Under the pieces are notes generated by a model, which was not told the origin of the DNA, made no database searches, and saw nothing but the letters and a program-made list of their open reading frames with translations. From JACKJK01 sp046159835 (GTDB lineage Bacteria > Pseudomonadota > Alphaproteobacteria > Rhizobiales > Tepidamorphaceae): a stretch of 64,000 nucleotides of DNA. This document shows, one piece after another, positions 16,558 to 26,100 of the stretch; the first letter of the stretch is position 1, and each line of letters begins with the position of its first letter. Position numbers and translations under genes: made by a program. The stretch covers positions 186,001-250,000 of the forward strand of contig NZ_JBJXCY010000002.1 in NCBI RefSeq assembly GCF_046159835.1. Direction: 5' to 3'.

Positions 16558-17946
16558 ATGCCAGCCGACAGCAAATTCCCGGAAGTCAGCCCCGTCGTCA
16601 CCTCGACGGAAGACATCATTCACTGGCTGCGCGAACGCGTCATCGACGAGATCGAGTGTCTCGTCCCGGACATGAACGGCATGATGCGCGGCAAGATCGT
16701 CCCTCGCGAGGACTTCATTTCCGCGCTGACCAGCGGCGGGCTGCGCCTGCCGGAGACGATCCTGTTGCAGGCGGTTTCCGGTGACACCGTCAACGACACG
16801 AAGGTCGGTGCGGAAACCGACCGCGACATTGTGGCCGTGCCTGACGTTTCCACCGTGCGCATCGTGCCCTGGTACGAGGAACCCACCGCACAGGTCATCT
16901 GCGACTGCGTCAATTCCGACGATTCCATCGTCGACTACGCGCCGCGCTCGGTGCTGCGGCACGTGATTTCTCTTTATGAGCAGCGCGGCCTGCGCCCGGT
17001 CGTTGCGCCGGAACTGGAATTCTACCTCGTCGAGAGAAGCGTCGATCCCGATACGCCGCTGACGGTTCCCGTGGGGCTTTCGGGCCGCAAGGAATCCGGC
17101 CGGCAGGCCTATGGCATCGAGGCGGCCAACGAGTTCGACCACGTGGTCGAGGACATCTACGCCTATTGCGAGGCTTCGCGCATCGATATCGGCACCATGG
17201 CCCACGAAGCCGGCCCAGCCCAGATCGAGATGAACTTCAAGCACGGCGACCCGATGGAGCTTGCCGACCAGGTCTTCCTGTTCAAGCGCGCCGTGCGAAA
17301 GGCAGCGATTGCCCACGACATGTACGCAACCTTCATGGCCCAGCCCCACCAGGGTGAACCGGGGTCGGCCATGCACATCCACCAGTCCGTGCTGGGGCGC
17401 GACGGGGTCAACATCTTCTCCAATGAAGACGGTTCGGACGCACCGCCGCTGGCGCACTTCATCGCGGGCTTACAGCGCTACGTGCCGGTGGCGATGGGGC
17501 TGGTCTGCCCGAACGTGAATGCTTTCCGCCGCATCCGCATGGAATCCGACGCCCCCATCAACGTGCACTGGGGCCGCGACAACCGCACCTGCGGCCTGCG
17601 CGTGCCGGATTCCAATGCCGCCGCGCGACGCGTCGAGAACCGCGTCGCGGGAGCCGATGCCAACCCGTACCTCGCGATTGCGGCAACGCTTGCCTGCGGC
17701 CTCGTCGGCCTTGAGGAGCAGCACCAACCCGAACCGGAAGTCACCATCGACGCCCACACGCTCGGCGTCACCCTGCCCGCGCACATTCAGGACGCGCTGC
17801 TTTCGCTGAGCGGCTGCGACCCGCTGCGCAAGGTCTTCGGCTCGCGCTTCATCGACGCCTTCATCGAGGTGAAGACGCTGGAATGGCAACTTTACAACCG
17901 CGTCATCTCGAGTTGGGAACGCGAGTACCTGCTGCTCAACGTCTGA
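16558..17946 (+). CDS. Glutamine synthetase-like ligase (possibly gamma-glutamylputrescine synthetase)
   Basis: 462 residues from the second ATG, which has AGGA seven bases before it; the ATG at 16543 would add five residues. The glutamine synthetase fold is complete: an N-terminal beta-grasp part with MNGMMRGKIVP, and a catalytic part with VAPELEFYLVE, QIEMNFKHGD, GSAMHIHQSV and the arginine segments NRTCGLRVP and RRVENRVAGADANPYLAIAA. This non-housekeeping subgroup includes PuuA, which joins glutamate to putrescine, and related polyamine or amine ligases. No transporter or regulator for such a pathway is adjacent, so the substrate is unproven. Confidence 0.8.
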   Translation: MPADSKFPEVSPVVTSTEDIIHWLRERVIDEIECLVPDMNGMMRGKIVPREDFISALTSGGLRLPETILLQAVSGDTVNDTKVGAETDRDIVAVPDVSTVRIVPWYEEPTAQVICDCVNSDDSIVDYAPRSVLRHVISLYEQRGLRPVVAPELEFYLVERSVDPDTPLTVPVGLSGRKESGRQAYGIEAANEFDHVVEDIYAYCEASRIDIGTMAHEAGPAQIEMNFKHGDPMELADQVFLFKRAVRKAAIAHDMYATFMAQPHQGEPGSAMHIHQSVLGRDGVNIFSNEDGSDAPPLAHFIAGLQRYVPVAMGLVCPNVNAFRRIRMESDAPINVHWGRDNRTCGLRVPDSNAAARRVENRVAGADANPYLAIAATLACGLVGLEEQHQPEPEVTIDAHTLGVTLPAHIQDALLSLSGCDPLRKVFGSRFIDAFIEVKTLEWQLYNRVISSWEREYLLLNV

Positions 17947-18039
17947 GACACTTTCCAATCTTGACGATGCGGCAATAGACTTGGCCCTTGCCGAAACCTG
18001 GCTCGCTCCTGAAGCCAGCCCGGCACGGGAGGAACGACC

Positions 18040-18534
18040 ATGAACGCAAGACACCTCGTCCGACTTTGCGCCGCCGCCGCGTTAGCTGGCAGCTTTTCAT
18101 CCCTCGCAGCCGCCGAGACGGCCTACAACGCATCCGGCACCGGCACCGCCATCGACAGGTCGGTCGTCAGGCAGATCGGCGACAATCATCTCGCCATTAT
18201 GCACATGGCCGAATATTCCGAGTTCAAGCCCGACACCGCCGACAACCCGATGGCGGGTCTCAACGGCGACTGCTTCGGCTTTATCGAGGTGCTCGGCATG
18301 TCCACCCAAGGAAACGGCTTTTGCCAGTGGACCGACATCGCCGGAAACGGCGTGACCGTCCGCTGGGAAGTGGACTCGCTCAACCAGGACGGGTCGACCA
18401 ACGGCAACTGGCGGTTCGTCGCCGGAACGGGTCCATGGGAAGGGGTCAGCGGAGGCGGCACCTATACCGTGTCGATGGGCGAAGGACAGACGCGCACCAA
18501 CAAGATCACCGGCGCCTACGTCCTGCCCGACTGA
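18040..18534 (+). CDS. Exported protein of unknown function
   Basis: 164 residues. A clear signal peptide occupies residues 1-25 (charged start, then LCAAAALAGSFSSLAAA, cleavage before ETAYN). The mature part is rich in Gly, Thr and Asn with aromatic strands (NGDCFGFIEVLGM, GNGFCQWTDIAGNG, TNGNWRFVAGTGPWEGVSGG), which suggests a small periplasmic beta-barrel or beta-sandwich. Two cysteines could form a disulfide. I do not recognise a named family. It follows the ligase gene by 93 bp with its own ribosome site (GGAGGAACGACC) and converges on the ferredoxin gene. Confidence 0.75.
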   Translation: MNARHLVRLCAAAALAGSFSSLAAAETAYNASGTGTAIDRSVVRQIGDNHLAIMHMAEYSEFKPDTADNPMAGLNGDCFGFIEVLGMSTQGNGFCQWTDIAGNGVTVRWEVDSLNQDGSTNGNWRFVAGTGPWEGVSGGGTYTVSMGEGQTRTNKITGAYVLPD

Positions 18535-18551
18535 GACAGCCTGGACGCCGC

Positions 18552-18872
18552 TCAGGCCTGCCGCTCGGGCACCTTGACGACGAGGCCGTCGACCGCGTCC
18601 GAAATCTTGATCTGGCAGGAAAGCCGGGAGTTGGGCTGAACCTCGTAGGCGAAGTCCAGCATGTCCTCTTCCATGGCGGACGGCTGGCCGACGACGTCGG
18701 TCCATGCGTCGTCCACGTAGACATGACAGGTGGCGCAGGCAAGCGCGCCGCCGCACTCGGCCTCGATACCGGGCACCATGTGCTTGATGGCCGTTTCCAT
18801 GACGGTGGAGCCGTTGTCGGCTTCCACTTCGTGCCGCGTGCCAGACGGCTCGATATACGTGATCTTGGCCAT
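18552..18872 (-). CDS. 2Fe-2S ferredoxin (adrenodoxin-like)
   Basis: 106 residues from MAKITYIEPSG; eight upstream codons are dropped. Cysteines at 40, 46, 49 and 86 follow the C-x5-C-x2-C...C pattern of [2Fe-2S] ferredoxins (ECGGALACATCHVYV and RLSCQI). The acidic helix MEEDMLDFAYEV matches the partner-binding region of adrenodoxin/putidaredoxin-type proteins that give electrons to P450s or iron-sulfur assembly. No partner reductase or P450 is next to it. Converges on the exported-protein gene. Confidence 0.9.
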   Translation of the reverse strand: MAKITYIEPSGTRHEVEADNGSTVMETAIKHMVPGIEAECGGALACATCHVYVDDAWTDVVGQPSAMEEDMLDFAYEVQPNSRLSCQIKISDAVDGLVVKVPERQA

Positions 18873-19019
18873 GCAGATAGTCTCACCTGAACGCAAATGA
18901 CCGGGCTGCGAAGGCGAGCCCGTATGTCCCCGCAGGCGAAATAACGCGTGGAATGCGCGGATTCAACTCTACCGACCTCTCAAGAGGCCGGAAGGGGAGT
19001 GAAAATCCTTCCCGGAGGC

Positions 19020-19436
19020 CTACTGACTGACTTGGCTCAGGTAGCTGCGAACGCAGGCATTCGCCGCCGAAACCCGTTCCAGCAGGTCCTGCGCGGCGCG
19101 CCGGTGTGCCTCGTCGTGGACCTGCCCGCCGAGCGCTTCGGCCGCTTCTGCGGCGCGTGCCAGCGGAAAGGCCCCGATGCCCTTGGCCGAACCCTTTATC
19201 GTGTGCACGGCGCGCGACCAGTCGCGCTGGCTTTCCGCCGCCTGCAGGCGCAACAGGTAAACCTGGCTCTGCACCACAAACAGGCTGAGGATCTCGCGTT
19301 CCAGTGCGACATCGCCGAGCGTCTGCCGTGCCAGGTGCACGAGATCAATCTCGCGGTCATCTGTCTTGGTTTCGACTGCCGCCGCGCCCCCGCTCGCCGG
19401 CATCTCCAATTCGTACTTCAGTGCTGCTTGAGCCAT
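19020..19436 (-). CDS. Single-domain histidine phosphotransfer (Hpt) protein
   Basis: 138 residues from MAQAALKYELEMP, with a GGGGGG ribosome site. The Hpt motif is AVHTIKGSAKGIGA with phosphohistidine H78, within a four-helix bundle from about residue 30 to the end. The first 30 residues are low-complexity. Hpt proteins pass phosphate between receiver domains in phosphorelays. No sensor kinase lies next to it, so its relay is unknown. A TTAA-containing inverted repeat lies 53 bp upstream. Confidence 0.85.
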   Translation of the reverse strand: MAQAALKYELEMPASGGAAAVETKTDDREIDLVHLARQTLGDVALEREILSLFVVQSQVYLLRLQAAESQRDWSRAVHTIKGSAKGIGAFPLARAAEAAEALGGQVHDEAHRRAAQDLLERVSAANACVRSYLSQVSQ

Positions 19437-19488
19437 ATGCCCCCCCATTCTTCGAGCAGGGCCACCATGACCCAACGGAATGGCCAAC

Positions 19489-19524
19489 GGCGTTAATCGG
19501 AGCGGAAAATGCCGGGTTAACGCC
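19489..19524. repeat. Inverted repeat GGCGTTAA...TTAACGCC upstream of hpt
   Basis: Arms GGCGTTAA (19489-19496) and TTAACGCC (19517-19524) are perfect complements around a 20-base spacer, between the upstream hypothetical gene and hpt. No U tract follows on the minus strand, so a simple terminator is unlikely. Each arm contains a TTAA(C) half-site as used by CtrA, but the spacing is not that of a full CtrA box. Confidence 0.45.
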
Positions 19525-19552
19525 CGACTTGGTCAACCAAACCTTGACGCGC

Positions 19553-19849
19553 TCATGGTCGGGCCGGTTTGCCGGCGAGCATCTGCCGGCCTGCGGGCGT
19601 CAGCTTGCAGACCTCCCAGTCCGGCTTGATCGGGTTGGCGACCCACGGCTCGGCCCAGCCATGATCGATGCAGGCGCGAATCGTTTTCGCGTTGATGCGC
19701 TGCCCCTGCGAATCGAACAGCGGCAGCTTCCCGCCGGGCTGAGAAAGCCCGGTTTTCAGCCACGCCAGCTGTGCATCGGTCGCCTTCGCTGTTGCAGAAC
19801 TGCCGCGCCCGCCGCTGGAAATTCCGCTGTCGGCTTGATCGGACGCCAT
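19553..19849 (-). CDS. Small conserved-looking protein, possible winged-helix fold
   Basis: 98 residues from MASDQADSGISSGGRG. A disordered Ser/Gly/Ala start is followed by a compact domain with AQLAWLKTGLSQ, KLPLFDSQGQRINAKTIRAC, and DHGWAEPWVANPIKPDW then CKLTPAGRQML. The order of short helices and the final beta-like part resemble a winged helix, as in repressor-like proteins, but I cannot name a family. It is divergent from the GPR gene and shares a 334-bp regulatory region with it; the CtrA box is only 49 bp from its start. Confidence 0.65.
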   Translation of the reverse strand: MASDQADSGISSGGRGSSATAKATDAQLAWLKTGLSQPGGKLPLFDSQGQRINAKTIRACIDHGWAEPWVANPIKPDWEVCKLTPAGRQMLAGKPARP

Positions 19850-19897
19850 TTCGCCTCCTGTGGCACAGTTTGGGCACAATTGCGGGCTTGCTCGTCG

Positions 19898-19913
19898 TTA
19901 ACGATAAATTAAC
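19898..19913 (+). promoter_or_regulatory. Consensus CtrA-binding box
   Basis: TTAA (19898-19901), seven bases, then TTAAC (19909-19913) is an exact TTAA-N7-TTAAC match to the alphaproteobacterial cell-cycle regulator CtrA. It lies in the 334-bp spacer between the small minus-strand gene (start 19849) and the GPR gene (start 20184). The remainder of this spacer looks like a long, otherwise featureless leader ahead of GPR. Which gene is controlled cannot be decided from sequence. Confidence 0.7.
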
Positions 19914-20183
19914 AGAACAGGCCTTGCCGCTTCTCTAGGGGCGACTTTCTCACTACACTGACCACGCGGCAAGATTGTGCGGGACGGGTGCGGCATCTCC
20001 CCGCCAAATGGGCCAGAGGCGCAGATTCGGTTTACCAACGGCAGCGGGTAAAGGTGCAAACCCGGTTCCGATTGGGTATGTGCGATCCCAAAGGCCTGCG
20101 TCAGACCGGCCGCAAGTTGCCGGCGAACCCGCGTTCTGGGGCTCGCCGATACGAGTAAAGAGTACGGATACGAGGCGATCCAA

Positions 20184-23100
20184 ATGGCGAACCAACGCAA
20201 GACTTCCGATGCAAGCGCGGCGGCAGTCGACAAGGCGGTAGAGCTGGACGACGAGACCAACGGCAGCGAGTCCGGGAACGGCTCCGCCAAGGCGGGCACG
20301 TCCACGAAAGGCTCACGCCGCGGGGCAAAGGCGGGCGACGACGAGTTCGCGCTCGACGACTTTGCCCGTTCGCTGTCGGATGGCGACGACGCGCCGATGT
20401 CCGGCATCGCGGCCGCCAACGATGATCGCCCGAGCCTCGAGACGCTGCTCTATCGCCTGCAGCGCCGCCCCTCCACCGCCCCGTTTATGGTCGCCGGCCT
20501 GCTCGGCGCCGTCTGGGCGTTCATCGGCATCGTGATCGGCCTTGGCCTCTACGGGCCGAGCCTGTTCGAGGTCACCAATCCGAGCGTCGTGCGCGACCAG
20601 CCGGGCATGATCGCCGTCTACGCGGCCATTGCCGTGCCGGTGTTCTTCTTCTTTGCCGTCGGCCTCATGGTCTGGCGCGCGCAGGACATGAAGCTTGCCG
20701 GTCGCACGCTGGCCGAAGTTGCGCTCCGTCTCGCCGAGCCGGAATCCACCGCAATCGAATCGGTCTCCACCATAGGTCAGGCCATCCGCCGCGAAGTGAA
20801 CGCGATGGGTGATGGGGTTGATCGCGCGCTGGCGCGTGCCAACGAACTCGAATCGACCGTCCACAACGAGGTCACCGAACTCGAGACCGCCTACACCGAG
20901 AACGAGCGCCGCATGCGCAACCTTCTCGACCAGTTGCGCTCCGAGCGTGAAGCCATCATCGGCAATGCTGACCTGCTGCGCGATGCGCTGCTTGGCGCCC
21001 ACACGGACCTCTCCGAACAGATCCGCACCGTGTCCGTAACGCTTGCCGGCTCGGTCAACGAGGCCGGCGACGGCGTCACCCGCCGCCTCGAGGCCAAGGC
21101 TGCCGAAGTGACCGAGACCATGGCCGCCACCGGCGACCAGCTCATCACCTCCTTTGACGAACGCTCCGAAAGCTACATCCAGCGCATCAGCGAAGGCCGC
21201 AACCAGGTCGCCGACGCGCTGTCGAACAACGCCGAGGAACTCGTCGCATCGCTCACCGAGCACTCCGAGACCTACCTCGCCCGCCTCACCGAGCGTCACC
21301 GCGAGATCGGCGAGACGCTGGCCGCCAATTCCGACCAGCTCATCGGCACCCTCAACGAGCAGAGCGAAACCTACATCGCGCGCATCACCGAGGGTCGCGA
21401 GCAGATCGGCGAGGCGCTGGCCGCCAATGCCGACGAACTCGTCAAGACGCTGGCCGACCAGAGCGAGAACTACATCACCCGCATCAACGAGGGCCGCGAC
21501 GAGATCGCCACCGCCATGACGGCGACCGGCGAGCACCTCATCGTGACGCTTGCCGAGCAGAGCGAGAGCTACATCGGGCGCATTTCCGAGGGCCGCAACC
21601 AGGTGGCCGACGCGCTTGCCTCCACCGGCGATGCAATCCTCGCCGAAATGGTCTCGCAGGCCGGCCGCGTCGACGAGCAGCTCGTCGAGCGTGCTCGCGA
21701 GATGGTGCAGACCCTCAACGAGCAGACCGACCGCATCGGCGACGATTTTTCCGCCGTCGGCATGTCCATTGCCGAGCAGATCGCCACCGCCGGCAACGAG
21801 ATCGCCCTGCGCCTCGACAGCGCCGGCGAAGCCATGCACCAGTCCGTGGTGGTTGGCGGCAACGACCTCGTGGAGCGTCTCACGCAGGCCTCCGAAGGCC
21901 TGTCCAACGAAGCCGCCGTGCGCGCTGCCGACTATGTCGAGCAGCTCGGCATCATTTCCGCGGAAGTCTCGCGCGCCATCACCTCGCGCGGCGAAGCCAT
22001 CAACACCGCCCTCAGCGAAACCGGCCAGCGCTCGGTTGACGCCATCGTATCGCGCGGCGCGGTCGTCAACGACATGCTGAGCGGCACGCTCAACATGACC
22101 CACGACCTGCTCAACGTGCGCGGCGAGGAACTGGCCGAGCGCCTGAACTCGCACTCGGTCGATATCGGCGAAGCGATGCGTGCCCAGACCGACCTGCTCG
22201 ACCAGTCGATGCAGACGCACAACCACGCCATTTCCGAAACGCTGCAGGTCAACACCAGCCTGCTGGAGCAGACGCTGAACTCGCGCGCCGACGAGATGGT
22301 CGCCGCGATCCAGAACACCAGCTCCGCAGTGAGCGATTCGCTGACCATCCGCTCCGACGAGGTCATCTCCACCATGGTGGAGCGCACCGATGCCATCACC
22401 GGCCAGATGCGCGAACAGGCCTCTGCCCTCATCCAGTCGGTCGACGACAATTCCGACGGTCTTGCCAAGCAGATCAACGACAGCGCCATCGCCCTCATCA
22501 ACGCGATGCAGCAGCGCGCCACCGAGGTGGACAACACCCTGCACACGCGCACCAACGCCATCGAGAAGACGCTGGTGGAGCGCACCGAGGCCTTCACCAA
22601 CTCGGTGTCGGAACGCGCGCTCGTCATCGACCAGGCTCTCGACATGCGCCTGTCGGAAATCCGCACCATCCTCGAGGAACAGGGCGGCGAGCTCGACTCC
22701 GCGCTGGAAAACCGCGTCACCCGCCTGACCGAGACGCTGGCCTCCGGTGTTGCCGGCGTGGAAACCACGCTCGGCGTGCGCGGCGACAAGCTGATCAGCG
22801 ACCTGCAGGCGCGCAACTCCGACCTGGAGAACACGTTCACCAAGTCGTCCGAGATCCTGACGACGGGCGTCGACACCCAGCTTGGCCACCTCACCGAGGC
22901 TGTCACCAAGGCAGGCGAGATGCTGATGTCGGGCATCGACCAGCACCAGAAGCTGCTGGAAGAGACCGCAGAGCGCACCAATGACGCGCTGATCTCCGGC
23001 ATCGACACGCACCGCGAGACGCTGGAAGACGTGGTTGGCCGCGCCACTGGCGCCATCAGCCAGGCCATCGAGCTCAAGGGCGGCGAAGCCGCGCAGGCCA

Positions 23101-26100
23101 TTGCGCGTGAAGGCCTCGACGTTACTCGCAAGCTGTCGGAAACCGGCGAAGTCGCGGTGCAGGCCATCGAGGCACACACCACGCGCATGGTCGACGAGGT
23201 CACCTCCACCAGCAACGAGCTGTCGACCAAGGTCGAGTCCATCTTCGAGCGCCTGAGCCAGTCGAACACCGTGCTGCGCGAAGTCCTCTCCGGTGCCAGC
23301 CACAACCTCGCCGACATCGAGACGAACCTCACCGAGCAGGTCGGCCAGTTCCGCACCGCGCTCGATTCCGCCATGCAGATCGGCGAGGAATCCAACCGCC
23401 GCATCGAGTCGCAGGTGTCGCTGCTGGAGACGACCACCTCCAAGATGCTCACCGACCTCTCCGATCTCGGCGTGCACTTCGACACCCAGCGCGCCTCGCT
23501 CGACAAAACGATTATGCAGCTGGCCGACGCCGACTCGCAGATCGACATCAACATCGACGAGCGTCGCGAGAAGCTGGAAGCCCTTGCCGCCAACGTCGCC
23601 CAGACCTCCAAGGACGTCGACGCCATCATGTCGACCTACAAGGGCCTGGTGGAAGACGCGCTGGAAGCCGCCGAATCCCGTGCCCGCGAGATCGGCGACA
23701 CCATGGGCAAGACGACCGCCGAGACCGCCCAGCAGGCTCTCGACAACATCGACCAGGTCCGCCTGCGCGCCGAGGCTGCGGCCCAGTCCGTCGACGACAA
23801 GACCCGCGCTGCCGGCGAATCCGTTGTTGCCCAGCTGCTGCGCTTCGAGGAATCGGCTGGCGAGATTTCCGGCCGCTTCACCGGCAACACGCAGGAAACG
23901 ACCGAGACCCTGCTGCGCCAGCTTGCGCAGATGGAAGGCTCCGCCGGCGAGATCACCGAGCGCTTTGCGAACATGGCGAAGACCGCGGGCGACACCCTGC
24001 GTGGCCAGCTTGTCGCGCTGCAGGATGCCGCCGGTGGCACGACCGGCAAGATCGAGGAAATCGCCAAGCTCACCACCGACCGCGTGTTCGGCGAGATGAC
24101 GGCCATGGAAGAAGCAGCCGGCACGGTTGCCGAGCGCGTCTCCGATGCCGCAAAGAAGGCAACCGCCACGCTGGTTGCCGAGTTCGCGGAAATGGACACC
24201 ACCGCCGGTGGTCTTGGCGAACGCATCGCCGAGATCGCCAAGCAGACCGGCCGCAGCGTTGCCGCCGAGATGGCGGCCATGGAAGGCACAACCGACGCGC
24301 TGGCCGCCCGCATCGCCGAAGTCGCCCAGCAGACCGGCCAGGCCGTCGCCGGCGAGCTGGTCTCGATGGACAATGCCGCTGCGTCCATGTCCGACCGTCT
24401 GGCAGAAGTGGCCCGCCGGACCGGCGAGAACATCGCGTCTGAACTCTCCACCATCGAGAGCGGCGCGGGGTCCATTTCGGACCGCCTCGCCGAGGTCGCC
24501 CGCACCACTGCCGAGAACATCGCGCAGGAACTGGCCTCGATGGAAGGCGCTGCCGACACCGTCGCTGCCCGCCTGCACGACGTCGCCCGCCAGACCGGCG
24601 AGAGCGTCGCCACCGAGTTGGTGAACATGGAAAGCGCCGCCGACAGCACCTCGTCGCGCATCACCGGAATCACCCGCGACACCGGCGGCGCCGTCGTTTC
24701 CGAACTTGGCTCCATGGAGAGCCACGCCGAGACGCTTTCGAGCCGCATTTCCGAGGTCGCCAAGCAGACCGGCCACAACCTCGCTGCCGAAATCGCCGCC
24801 ATGGAAGGCACCGCCTCCATGATCGCCGAGCGCATCGCCGATGCGGTCCGCGAGGCACGCCAGTCTTTGGCCGGCGAGATGGAGATCATCGAGCGGACCG
24901 CAGGCTCGACCTCCGACACGGTTCATGCCCGTGCCCGCGAAGCGGTCAACCGCGTCGCAGCCGAGATCACCGCGATGGAAGATGCTGCGTCCCAGCTGTC
25001 CGCCCGGATCGGCGAAAGCGCGCGCGAAGCAACCGACCGCGTGTCGGCTGAAGTCCTCGCCATGGAACAGGCCGCAGCCGCCGTTGCCGATTCGGTCGGC
25101 GACCGCGCCCGCATGGCCAGCGACCGCCTGCTTGGCGAGATCACCTCGCTGCAGGACACCGCAGCCTCCGTTGCAGACCTCGTCGGCGACCGTGCCAAAT
25201 CCGCCAACGACAAGCTCCTCGCGGAGATTGCCGCCCTGCGCGACACGGCAGAGGAAGTCTCCCGCAGCGTCGGCGAGCGAGCCACCGGTTCCGTCCAGCA
25301 GGCCCAGCGCGAGATCGAGATCCTGCGCCAGGCGAGCGAGGAAGTTGCCGAGACGATCAGCGAGCGCACCATTGCGTCGGCTGACTCGGTTGTTGCCCAG
25401 CTCGACCGCGTCCGCACCTCGGCTGAAGGCATCCGCGAGGTTCTCGGCCAGGCGACCGACGGTTCCGCCGCCGCCGTTCAGGCCTACCTGCGTGACCTCG
25501 TGGAAACGGTCGACCGCGAAACCAACCGCGCGACCTCGGTCGTCCGCTCCAACTACGACACCGCCAGCCGCGAGGTTGCCGACCTCATCGCCGCCGCCAC
25601 CGAGCGCCTTTCGGAATCGGGCGACAGCATGCGCAAGGCTGCCCGCGAGATGATCGAGGAACTGGAATCGACCCGCAGCGAATTGCAGCGTGGCGCGATG
25701 GACCTCCCGCGCGAGGTGCAGGACAACTCCGACGCCATGCGCCGGGCCGTGTCCGACCAGGTGAAGGCGCTCAACGAACTGTCCGACATCGTCACCCGTC
25801 ACGGTGGCCGCAGCCTCGACGTGGCGACACCGCCGCAGCGCTCTGCCTCCGCAGCCCGCCCGGCGCCGCGTGCGCCGGAGCGCGAGCCGCAGCAGGCAGC
25901 CCCTGCCCCGCGCCCGGCCCGCGACGAGCAGCCGGTGATCGTTGCCGCACCACGCGACCGTGGCTCGGCCTCCGAGACCATGGGCCGCCTGCACCGCGAG
26001 CAGCGCGCCGAGCCGACCCCGATGCCGCGCAATCCCGCGCACATCCTGGAGACGCTCAACGCGACCGCCGTCGACATCGTGCGCGCGCTCAACGACGGCT

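Noticed and set aside
21932..24919. Two further long minus-strand frames within GPR (565 and 427 codons)
   Set aside because: Ser-rich shadows of the repeats in another frame, with no ribosome site or family features.
20313..26042. A 1909-codon open frame antisense to the GPR gene
   Set aside because: It has Gly/Val/His-rich, non-globular composition with no domain and mirrors the codon pattern of the repeat-coding strand; a GC-rich repetitive gene leaves its antisense frame free of stops.
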